Source of the DNA: Bacteroidota bacterium
Lineage (GTDB): Bacteria > Bacteroidota > Bacteroidia > Bacteroidales > UBA10428
Reading direction: 5' to 3'
NCBI GenBank assembly: GCA_024640925.1
Contig: JAHEEB010000185.1
Location: forward strand, 1-7,412
DNA length: 7,412 bases
Part shown: piece after piece, positions 1 to 5,689 of the stretch
How the letters are laid out: every line of letters starts with the position of its first letter
Numbering within the stretch: the first letter of the stretch is position 1
The notes under the pieces: generated by a model
Database searches by the model: none
The model's input: only the letters and a program-made list of their open reading frames with translations
Told to the model about the DNA's origin: nothing
Made by a program: the position numbers and the translations under genes

Positions 1-660
1 GGAAATGAAGAATCTAAAACAATAAGAGTAAACCCTACTATTCCAATACCTCCAAAGGCCACGGAAATTCATGGCATTACTGATGAGGATGTTAAAGATG
101 CCCCTCGTTTTTCCGAAATTGCTAAAAATATTGCCAAAGTATTTGAAGGAAGCGATATAGCTGGTTACAGTTCCAATAAGTTTGATATTCCACTTCTTGC
201 CGAAGAAATGCTCAGAGCCGAGGTGGATATTGATCTGAAAAAACGAAAATTTATCGATGTCCAGGTAATTTTTCAGAAGAAAGAACCCCGGACTTTAGGT
301 GCAGCCTACCAGTTTTACTGCTCAAAAAACCTGGAAAATGCGCATAGTGCTGAAGCTGATACACGCGCTACTTTTGAGGTACTCAAAGCCCAGCTCGACA
401 AATATACCGATTTGCAAAACGATATTGATATACTATCGGAATACTCAAGCCATAATAAAAATGCCGATTTTGCCGGCCGCATAATCTACGACGAAAACAA
501 TGTTGAAAGGTTTAACTTTGGCAAATACAAAGGACTTACAGTTGAGGAAGTATTTGCAAAAGATCCGGCTTATTATTCCTGGATGATTAACAATGATTTT
601 CCGCTCTACACCAAGAAAGTTCTGACAACGATTAAGTTGAGGAATGCGTTCAAGAAATAG
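1..660 (+). CDS. DnaQ-like 3'-5' exonuclease with ExoX-like C-terminal domain (5' end missing)
   Basis: The frame is open from the first base and ends at TAG 658-660, giving 219 residues of a protein that lacks its N-terminus. It should remove nucleotides from DNA 3' ends in the cytoplasm, like the DNA polymerase III epsilon/DEDDh exonucleases. Seen: ATEIHGIT (residues 20-27), the conserved segment before the second exonuclease motif; an ExoII-type segment AGYSSNKFDIPLL with Asp62; and an ExoIII-type HSAEAD with His115 and Asp120. The ExoI motif (DxExTG) would lie in the roughly 35-40 missing residues. After a short linker, residues 170-201 (FNFGKYKG, then AKDPAYYSWMINNDF) match the small domain found at the C-terminus of exodeoxyribonuclease X-like proteins. 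This architecture is common in Bacteroidota. It is not the polymerase-bound epsilon subunit for certain; a repair or processing exonuclease is equally possible. The internal ATG at 208 would remove ExoII and is not the start. Confidence 0.9.
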   Translation, partial: GNEESKTIRVNPTIPIPPKATEIHGITDEDVKDAPRFSEIAKNIAKVFEGSDIAGYSSNKFDIPLLAEEMLRAEVDIDLKKRKFIDVQVIFQKKEPRTLGAAYQFYCSKNLENAHSAEADTRATFEVLKAQLDKYTDLQNDIDILSEYSSHNKNADFAGRIIYDENNVERFNFGKYKGLTVEEVFAKDPAYYSWMINNDFPLYTKKVLTTIKLRNAFKK

Positions 661-673
661 GATGCTTACTTTT

Positions 674-705
674 CAAATAATAGAATAAGACTATTTGTTT
701 TCTTT
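674..705 (+). terminator. possible weak terminator of the exonuclease gene
   Basis: CAAATA (674-679) can pair with TATTTG (692-697), and the T-rich run TTTTCTTTT follows directly. The stem is AT-only apart from one G-C pair and the loop is 12 bases, so it is weak. It overlaps the last codons of the convergent hydrolase gene. The only support is its position just after a stop codon and the T tract. Confidence 0.25.
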
Positions 706-1689
706 TAAAATTTTTATCAATTCTTTCTGAAATTTATCGGGTTCCTCAACGCACATGTAGTGAGCTGATTTTTTGAACCAAATAACTTTCTTCCTGGGCG
801 CTTTCACTTTATTGCAATATTCTACTACTAGTTCCGGAGCACAGGCTATAACGTGGTCGTTGACTCCTTCAAAAAAATACAAAGGCACATCAATTTCCCA
901 AATGGATTTATTTTTCGTTTCTTGCTGATTCGGATATCTATTCATATACTTTACAGAAAAAGCTTTCCCCTGGCTTAGTAATTCCAGATACCCATCAAAA
1001 TAATAGGGCGAGGTTTTAACTATAGAATCCAAATCAATTGTTAATCGATGATGACCTCCATATTTAGTTACCAAATCAATGTATGGAAAATTATCTGCCT
1101 CAATTCTTTTCAAGGCGACCGTATCGTTGGCTTTCTCAAGCTCATTATGCAACCATTTATAAGTTATTGCTACGGATCTATCCCAATCATAAGCAACTTG
1201 TCCAACACCAATATAAGCATAAAAATACTCCGGATAATTTGCTATTAATTGAAGGCCTAAGGCACTGCCAAATGAATGACCTATCAAAAACACTTTCTTT
1301 TGATGAAATTTAGTTGTCAAATATTTTATTAGTTCCATGGCATCATCGACAATTTGGGACTCTGATATTTTAGTTGTATCCATTCCCTCATGAAATGAAA
1401 GTGCAGTTCCCCTCTGATCCCAGTTTACCAAAATGAAATGTTTCTTTAATTTCTCTGAAAAAACATGAGAACGTAGCATAATAGACGAGCCAGGACCACC
1501 ATGTAGATACAATAATATGGGGTTATCTGTGTTGTCTGACTGAACCAGAATTTTCTGCTGGCATCCGTTTATTTTTACATCATAAAGACTATCAATACTA
1601 TTATGTGTGTTGCATATACCGTTAAGACTTAAATATATACCAAGAATTAATGTTGTTAAAATATTTTTCATCATTTTGTTTTTTATCAT
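691..1689 (-). CDS. secreted alpha/beta hydrolase, prolyl aminopeptidase-like (S33 family)
   Basis: An alpha/beta-fold serine hydrolase, predicted to act in the periplasm. Numbering from the ATG at 1689 (332 residues), the family signatures come in order: oxyanion-loop HGGPGSS at 63-69, WDQRG at 90-94, nucleophile elbow GHSFGS at 137-142 with Ser139, acid residue in GVNDH (Asp278), and His310 in SAHYMCVEEP. HGGPG plus DQRG is the hallmark of prolyl iminopeptidase and related S33 enzymes; the actual substrate cannot be told and could be a peptide or an ester. The N-terminus (Lys-rich, then ILTTLILGIYLSL) is a Sec signal; NGIC is not a good lipobox. Start choice: ATGs at 1689, 1674 and 1671 all give a signal peptide; an in-frame TTG at 1701 is less likely. 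The multiple starts come from a 15-base near-duplication. The gene is convergent with the exonuclease and lies downstream of the promoter at 1841-1871. Confidence 0.87.
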   Translation of the reverse strand: MIKNKMMKNILTTLILGIYLSLNGICNTHNSIDSLYDVKINGCQQKILVQSDNTDNPILLYLHGGPGSSIMLRSHVFSEKLKKHFILVNWDQRGTALSFHEGMDTTKISESQIVDDAMELIKYLTTKFHQKKVFLIGHSFGSALGLQLIANYPEYFYAYIGVGQVAYDWDRSVAITYKWLHNELEKANDTVALKRIEADNFPYIDLVTKYGGHHRLTIDLDSIVKTSPYYFDGYLELLSQGKAFSVKYMNRYPNQQETKNKSIWEIDVPLYFFEGVNDHVIACAPELVVEYCNKVKAPRKKVIWFKKSAHYMCVEEPDKFQKELIKILKENK

Positions 1690-1693
1690 TTTG

Positions 1694-1825
1694 TTAAACA
1701 ATTGAATAATTTATAAATGCTCTCCGGTTTAGATTTAGGAGTTCTAAAAATAATGCTGCCAATTCAGGAGAAAAGGATGGAAAAGCTGAAGCAAGGCCTA
1801 TTCTCTGGCTTTTTAATGGTTTCAT
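1694..1825 (-). other. 43-codon small ORF upstream of the hydrolase, status unclear
   Basis: An ATG at 1825 opens 43 codons (MKPLKSQRIGLASAFPSF..., ending RRAFINYSIV) and stops at TAA 1694-1696, four bases before the ATG at 1689 of the hydrolase. It begins about ten bases below the predicted transcription start of the promoter at 1841-1871, so it would be the first thing translated. I recognise no family. It may be a leader peptide, the decayed start of a lost gene, or chance. The same frame stays open up to 2092, but that longer version runs through an intergenic repeat and is not believable. Confidence 0.2.
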
Positions 1826-1840
1826 TATTTTTTCAATGTT

Positions 1841-1871
1841 CAAATATATAACTATTAATATAGTAATGCAA
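1841..1871 (-). promoter_or_regulatory. Bacteroidota-type promoter reading toward the hydrolase
   Basis: On the minus strand TATATTTG (1848-1841) fits the -7 consensus TAnnTTTG exactly. The TTG at 1871-1869, part of GTTG, resembles the -33 element TTTG and is separated from the -7 box by exactly 20 bases, within the range known for Bacteroides sigma factor promoters. Transcription would start near 1835 and run through the 43-codon ORF into the hydrolase gene. Confidence 0.6.
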
Positions 1872-1885
1872 CTATTTGTGTAGTT
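1850..1885. promoter_or_regulatory. two tandem operator-like dyads overlapping the promoter
   Basis: Two 16-base dyads have the same form AACTA-N6-TAGT(A/T): 1850-1865 (AACTA, ttaata, TAGTA) and 1870-1885 (AACTA, tttgtg, TAGTT). Their starts are 20 bases apart, about two helical turns, so a dimeric repressor would sit twice on one face of the DNA. One dyad fills the spacer between the -33 and -7 elements and the other covers the -33 side. This layout is typical of repressor-controlled promoters; BlaI/MecI-type winged-helix repressors are a candidate, but no such gene is in the window. Confidence 0.45.
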
Positions 1886-1917
1886 ATTGATATTTAAGAT
1901 AAAAATCAAAGAGTGTT

Positions 1918-1977
1918 TCTTAGAGTCTTTGAGTTTTGGTGGCAGAAGAAAGCCACAAAAGCACCAAAGCACAAAGA
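1918..1977. repeat. degenerate palindromic intergenic repeat
   Basis: Arm 1918-1943 and the reverse complement of arm 1952-1977 agree at 18 of 26 positions around an 8-base spacer. Both arms are made of CTTTGTG-like units (for example GCCACAAAAGCACCAAAGC in the right arm), followed by GCCACGAATG at 1978-1987. Elements built from CTTTGTG/CTTAGTG and CCACGAAT words recur between genes in many Bacteroidota genomes, from my general knowledge. It could form an imperfect hairpin. Copy number in this genome cannot be judged from the window. Confidence 0.5.
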
Positions 1978-2090
1978 GCCACGAATGAAAACCATCTCTG
2001 CTTTCTCCAGTATATTTAAGCGGATTGGTCTTAATTGTCTCCAGAAGGACAAAAATTCCGTTGATGATAAAAAATAAATAACAAGACGAC

Positions 2091-2113
2091 ATTAAAGAAA
2101 AATATTCTTTAAT
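2091..2113. repeat. perfect AT-rich palindrome upstream of the FAH gene
   Basis: ATTAAAGAA (2091-2099) is followed by the loop AAATA and its exact reverse complement TTCTTTAAT (2105-2113). It lies 50 bases before the FAH start codon. The low GC makes it a poor RNA hairpin, and no T tract follows, so a protein-binding site is more likely than a terminator; chance in AT-rich DNA is also possible. Confidence 0.35.
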
Positions 2114-2163
2114 TTAGGCTCTAAGATTAAATTTTACATTGTTTTGCTAATCACTTTTATAGT

Positions 2164-2775
2164 ATGAAAATCATTTGTGTTGCCAGCAACTATAGCGAAC
2201 ATGCCAAAGAATTAAAGAGTGAAATACCTGCTGAGCCGGTTTTTTTTATGAAACCGGATAGCGCTTTGTTGCAGGGAAATAAACCTTTCTATCTGCCCGA
2301 ATTCTCGAAAGATTTACAACACGAAGTAGAACTCGTTTATCGGATTAACAGGCTCGGCAAACATATTGAAGAAAAATTTGCAAACCGTTATTACAACGAT
2401 GTAGCATTGGGTATCGATTTTACTGCCCGTGATTTACAGAAAATCTGTAAGGAAAAAGGCCGCCCATGGGAAATATGTAAAGCTTTCGATCAATCAGCTC
2501 CGTTAAGTTCATTTATTAAAATGGAAAAACTTCAAAATAAAGATTCCATCAAATTTGAACTATATAAAAATGGAACCCTTGTGCAACAGGGTAGTTCTGC
2601 TGATATGATTTTCCATATCGATAAAATAATCGAACATGTTTCAAAATATCTTACTCTTAAAATTGGCGATTTGATATTTACCGGTACTCCTCCGGGCGTT
2701 GGTCAGGTTGCGATTGGCGATAGGCTTACAGGAAAGCTGGAAGGTGAAACCATGTTTGATTTCGAAGTAAAGTAG
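2164..2775 (+). CDS. FAH-family acylpyruvase/oxaloacetate decarboxylase (FAHD1-like)
   Basis: A cytoplasmic metal-dependent enzyme of the fumarylacetoacetate hydrolase family, 203 residues, the usual size of the compact one-domain members. Seen in order: NYSEHAKEL at 9-17, with the His13/Glu16 pair that matches the catalytic dyad of FAHD1; PVFFMKPDSALL at 25-36; the metal-binding EVE (Glu54, Glu56) and Asp85 in GIDFTARDLQ; RPWEICKAFD with Lys106; and the substrate-loop TGTPPGVG at 173-180. The sequence follows mammalian FAHD1 closely in these blocks, so hydrolysis of acylpyruvates and decarboxylation of oxaloacetate are the best-supported activities. Isomerase or hydratase roles in aromatic degradation are also known in the family, but no such pathway genes are nearby. 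The ATG is clear, giving MKIICVASNY. The gene stands alone, divergent from the hydrolase and convergent with the lipoprotein gene. Confidence 0.92.
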   Translation: MKIICVASNYSEHAKELKSEIPAEPVFFMKPDSALLQGNKPFYLPEFSKDLQHEVELVYRINRLGKHIEEKFANRYYNDVALGIDFTARDLQKICKEKGRPWEICKAFDQSAPLSSFIKMEKLQNKDSIKFELYKNGTLVQQGSSADMIFHIDKIIEHVSKYLTLKIGDLIFTGTPPGVGQVAIGDRLTGKLEGETMFDFEVK

Positions 2776-2844
2776 TTGAAGCTGATTAGCTTTGAGAGAA
2801 CTCCACAGTTTACTTTTCTCTTTCTTCAATTGAAATGACTTTCC

Positions 2845-2872
2845 AAAAAAATAGCCGGAATTTCTCCGGCTA
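2845..2872 (-). terminator. intrinsic terminator of the lipoprotein operon, possibly bidirectional
   Basis: A perfect 8-base stem TAGCCGGA (2852-2859) / TCCGGCTA (2865-2872) encloses a 5-base loop. Read on the minus strand it is followed by seven T residues (A run at 2845-2851), a classic intrinsic terminator 28 bases after the lipoprotein stop. On the plus strand the hairpin is followed by the less U-rich AATTATATTTT and may also stop transcripts of the convergent FAH gene, which ends 76 bases before it. Confidence 0.85.
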
Positions 2873-2899
2873 AATTATATTTTAAAATTTAGTGATATT

Positions 2900-4654
2900 C
2901 TATGGTCTACCTGGTTGATTGCCACCAGATGAACTACCAACAGTTGTAATAATGCTGGAGATTGTAAAAGTCTTGTAGCTTGTACCGGGTGTATATGTCC
3001 CGCCTGAGTAATATCCATTTGTTGCCGCTGTGGAATATGAACCGCCGGTATAAATAGTATAGGTTTCTCCGTTTTTAAGACTGGGAGAAGATAAGGTTAT
3101 TGTCTGATAATTACGAGTTGGTGCAAAAGTCAGTATTTCATTTCCTCCACTATCCTGAACATGGAAGATTGAATTAGCCGACTGACTAGAGGTGAGTATT
3201 ACCACTACGCAATACTGAGTAGAAGAAGTGCCTGGGGTCTCGAGCATATTTGAGCTTGGTCCCGAAACTGCCATTATACCTCCGGTAACTTTAAAGGTAC
3301 CATTGCAGTCTACACCTAATTCTGGTTGTGATGATGGACCATGTCCAATTATTGTTCCTCCGCTTATGGTAAGATTACCATTGCTATCAATTGCATCGCC
3401 ATTCGAAACACTTACATATATAATCCCACCTTTAATTATTAAATTACTTCCATCGTTTGATTCTGTTCCACCAGCTGTAAGACCTGCGCTGGCATTAAAT
3501 CCATCGTTTGTAGCTACAATACTGACATTGCTGTTATCTAAGGTTATCGTTAAGCTCTCAATTGCTTCGTACGATTTTGTAATATTTATATTGCTGTTTG
3601 CAATGGTAATGCTTTTTTCAGCATGTATGCCATCATCGGCAGCAGAAATTTCAGTAGATCCACCTTCAATATCAACAATGCTGTTTGAGTGAATTCCATC
3701 ATCGGCAGTATTAATGGTTATTGTTCCACCATTAATTTTAACACTTAGTTCTCCTTTAATTCCTTTGGCAGATGATGTTGAAGAAACGGTTTTGCTGCTG
3801 CCTCCGCCTGAATTGATATTAATTACCCCATCGTTAATCGTTACATCGGTTTGTGCTGATATAGCATCGCCGGTAGAAGTAATATCCAACTCTCCCGATT
3901 CAATTAATATATACCCTACTGTAGCATCATCTTCACAATCCGATTTTAGTCCGTCTCCACTTGATACAACAGTTGTATTCCCACCTTTTACAATAAGGTA
4001 ATCTTTGCCGCGTAGTCCTTCATCTGCCGAAGTTACTTTTACTGTGCCACTTTTTATTAAAAGGCCGTCATCAGAGGAAATGCCATCATTATAGTTTGCA
4101 TCAATAATTAAAGAGCCATTTCCATAAATAGTCAGATCGGAATTACTGAAAAGAGCAGCGTTTGGTTCTGTTTCTTCGGAATTCTCATAAACATATGTCG
4201 TGGCATCGGTAAGGTAATTTTCTGTGTTATCGACCAGAATTACTATTGTCTTTTTCCCATTTTTAATATAAACAGGGGCGCTGGTAGAACTAGTAATATT
4301 TACTCCATTCAGAATCAATCTTATTGTTTCATCTGAATCGGAGTTTACTATAATTTGTCCATCGTTTAATGTTCCACTGATACTATATGTTCCAGCTGAT
4401 TTTATAGTGGCAACCGAACCTGAAATTTTTACTATCGTATCTGATGAGGTTATAGAAGTTTCATTCAACTGTATGTATATAACATCAGATTCATTCCAGA
4501 TATAATCAGATGCATTATCATGGTCAGTTCCATCAGCTATATCACTGCCAGATGTTGTTGTATCAGTATCATTTGTTACATCCTCTTTAATAAAATTCTT
4601 TTCGCAGGATACAAACAGGCAAATTGCCAGTAGGAAAACTAAGTATTTCTTCAT
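2900..4654 (-). CDS. carbohydrate-binding beta-helix lipoprotein (Cthe_2159 family)
   Basis: A 584-residue lipoprotein. MKKYLVFLLAICLFVSC ends in the lipobox FVSC with Cys17 as the lipidated residue, followed by an acidic, Ser/Thr-rich linker to about residue 50. The domain opens with WNESDVIYIQLNETSI and continues as a right-handed beta-helix-like repeat. Turns of the form D-D-G-I/L occur at about 189, 210, 233, 262, 318, 339, 383 and 419 (NDGISS, DEGLRG, GDGLKS, GDAISA, DDGIHS, DDGIHA, NDGFNA, GDAIDS), often 21-22 residues apart; SAKGIKG near 296 and SYEAIES near 361 look like rungs that lost the acidic turn. The C-terminal 100 residues are a Ser/Thr/Gly-rich beta region ending QPGRP. Cthe_2159 of Clostridium thermocellum is a calcium-binding beta-helix that binds cellulose and polygalacturonate, so surface binding of an acidic or beta-linked polysaccharide is inferred. 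No catalytic motif is seen. It is second in an operon, 11 bases after the DUF2490 gene. Confidence 0.9.
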   Translation of the reverse strand: MKKYLVFLLAICLFVSCEKNFIKEDVTNDTDTTTSGSDIADGTDHDNASDYIWNESDVIYIQLNETSITSSDTIVKISGSVATIKSAGTYSISGTLNDGQIIVNSDSDETIRLILNGVNITSSTSAPVYIKNGKKTIVILVDNTENYLTDATTYVYENSEETEPNAALFSNSDLTIYGNGSLIIDANYNDGISSDDGLLIKSGTVKVTSADEGLRGKDYLIVKGGNTTVVSSGDGLKSDCEDDATVGYILIESGELDITSTGDAISAQTDVTINDGVININSGGGSSKTVSSTSSAKGIKGELSVKINGGTITINTADDGIHSNSIVDIEGGSTEISAADDGIHAEKSITIANSNINITKSYEAIESLTITLDNSNVSIVATNDGFNASAGLTAGGTESNDGSNLIIKGGIIYVSVSNGDAIDSNGNLTISGGTIIGHGPSSQPELGVDCNGTFKVTGGIMAVSGPSSNMLETPGTSSTQYCVVVILTSSQSANSIFHVQDSGGNEILTFAPTRNYQTITLSSPSLKNGETYTIYTGGSYSTAATNGYYSGGTYTPGTSYKTFTISSIITTVGSSSGGNQPGRP

Positions 4655-4665
4655 ATTGTAAAATT

Positions 4666-5364
4666 TTAAAATGAAAATGTATATCCAAGACCAGCAACAT
4701 ACATGGTGCCAGCATCTTCTACATTAATTTCTTTATCTATTAATCCATAAAGTTCAAATTTGTGCTGTTTTGCTAAAGTATAATTCAACGACAGTATTGA
4801 ACGCAGGTTATCAAAAGTATTTCCATCAGGGTTATTCAATTGATAAAATGCTTCGAACGAAAAAGATGGATTTACCGGAAATTTGGGAATGTTATAATCT
4901 GCCTTCAAGCGGCTGCGCAAGGTATAATCAGGATTTATCTTGTAGTTATTGTATTTTCCGGTTTCTATAATCCGGTCGCTTTCGTCTTTTATTGTCCGCT
5001 GAACCCGCTCTCTCAGAGAAAACGTAAAATTGCCTATTTCTTGTTTTCCTTGTAAAAATAAAATGTAACGATGGCGTGGCTGATAATCGGAGTATTCTAA
5101 ATCATTAAAATAAATGAATTCATAACTAACACCGGCTTTCAACGGTTTTATAATGTTGTAAGCAGCTACCAACTGCAAACTCCAGCGATTTATCTGTCGT
5201 GAATTGTCCATCGTGCGTAATTCAGTGCTAACACCTAAATCCCATTTCCCTATCTCTTTTTCTGCTCCAACTGATGTCCACACCCCAAAATCATTCGTTT
5301 GGGAAAAAAGTGCGGACGGAGCCAGAAATAAAAGCAACCAACAAATTTTAAAACTATACTTCAT
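4666..5364 (-). CDS. DUF2490 domain outer-membrane protein
   Basis: A 232-residue protein with a Sec signal, MKYSFKICWLLLFLAPSALFSQ, cleaved near residue 21. The mature part starts NDFGVWTSVGAEKEIG and alternates short amphipathic strands rich in Tyr and Phe (LGVSTELR, WSLQLVAAYN, LKAGVSYEFIYF, RHRYILFLQGKQEI, NFTFSLRERVQR, YTLRSRLKADYNI, SFSFEAFYQL), with the final strand ending in Phe (LGYTFSF), the signature of an outer-membrane beta barrel. The WSLQL and HRYILFLQG blocks are typical of DUF2490, whose function is unknown. It is the first gene of the operon with the carbohydrate-binding lipoprotein, so the pair probably works together at the outer membrane. The start ATG at 5364 is the only one giving a full signal peptide. 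No convincing promoter box was found upstream. Confidence 0.85.
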   Translation of the reverse strand: MKYSFKICWLLLFLAPSALFSQTNDFGVWTSVGAEKEIGKWDLGVSTELRTMDNSRQINRWSLQLVAAYNIIKPLKAGVSYEFIYFNDLEYSDYQPRHRYILFLQGKQEIGNFTFSLRERVQRTIKDESDRIIETGKYNNYKINPDYTLRSRLKADYNIPKFPVNPSFSFEAFYQLNNPDGNTFDNLRSILSLNYTLAKQHKFELYGLIDKEINVEDAGTMYVAGLGYTFSF

Positions 5365-5689
5365 CTGAAAAAATTGAATAAATATTAATTCCCATGATAA
5401 CGTAATAAATACAAACTTTTATGAATTTACCCTACTTTTGATGAAATATTCTTGTAAATAAATCCATATTCGGTTTTTAATGAAAAACTTATGCCTTTAT
5501 GTTATAAAATTTTATTCAGTTCACTCAATATAGAATCCTGCCCGGTTTAAGTGTTTATGAGTATTTATTGAGAAAGTCTGAGTGATTAATTCCCGTTTTT
5601 TTAATCTTTATCCTTTATTTTTGCTGAAAGTAAACAGATGAATAGAAAAATGTACAGTGTTATGCTGCTCAAACTTCAATGAATAAAAA
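5365..5689. other. 325-base divergent intergenic region
   Basis: It separates the DUF2490 operon (leftward) from the regulator gene (rightward) and must carry both promoters. A rightward -7 box is seen at 5616-5623. A second TAnnTTTG match, TACTTTTG at 5433-5440, lacks any -33 partner and is too far from the regulator to assign. Two inverted pairs are present: CTCAATA 5524-5530 with TATTGAG 5566-5572, and TCACTCA 5521-5527 with TGAGTGA 5579-5585. I find no gene here. Confidence 0.6.
5616..5623 (+). promoter_or_regulatory. -7 box of a Bacteroidota-type promoter for the regulator gene
   Basis: TATTTTTG fits the TAnnTTTG consensus exactly and lies 66 bases before the ATG at 5690, giving a leader of about 60 bases. 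No TTTG is found at the -33 position, so the assignment rests on one box and its placement. Confidence 0.4.

Larger units (their letters stand above)
1702..2163. other. 460-base intergenic region between divergent hydrolase and FAH genes
   Basis: I find no credible conventional gene here. From left to right it holds a 43-codon ORF (1694-1825, minus), a promoter with two dyads reading left (1841-1885), a degenerate palindromic repeat (1918-1977), a stretch of unassigned sequence (1978-2090), a perfect 9-base AT-rich palindrome (2091-2113), and about 50 bases of leader for the FAH gene. In that leader only a poor match to the Bacteroidota -7 box is seen (TACATTGT at 2135-2142), so the FAH promoter is not firmly located. 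Confidence 0.7.

Noticed and set aside
1048..1313. Plus-strand open frames antisense to the hydrolase
   Set aside because: They lie entirely within the hydrolase gene, whose catalytic motifs are intact on the other strand.
1826..2092. Upper part of a 132-codon minus-strand open frame (1694-2092)
   Set aside because: The predicted protein runs through the palindromic repeat and the promoter dyads, has no recognisable domain and a composition rich in Phe, Leu, Cys and Trp as expected from repeat DNA. Only the last 43 codons, from the ATG at 1825, are worth considering.
3228..4001. Two plus-strand open frames (3228-3692 and 3714-4001)
   Set aside because: They are the antisense of the repetitive beta-helix gene; their Pro/Leu/Ile-rich translations simply mirror its repeat codons.
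4770..5055. Two overlapping plus-strand open frames antisense to the DUF2490 gene
   Set aside because: No domain, no start context, and they overlap a well-supported gene over their whole length.
5433..5440. TACTTTTG as a second rightward promoter
   Set aside because: It fits the -7 consensus, but no -33 element lies 19-21 bases upstream and the next gene in that direction is 250 bases away, so chance in AT-rich DNA is likely.
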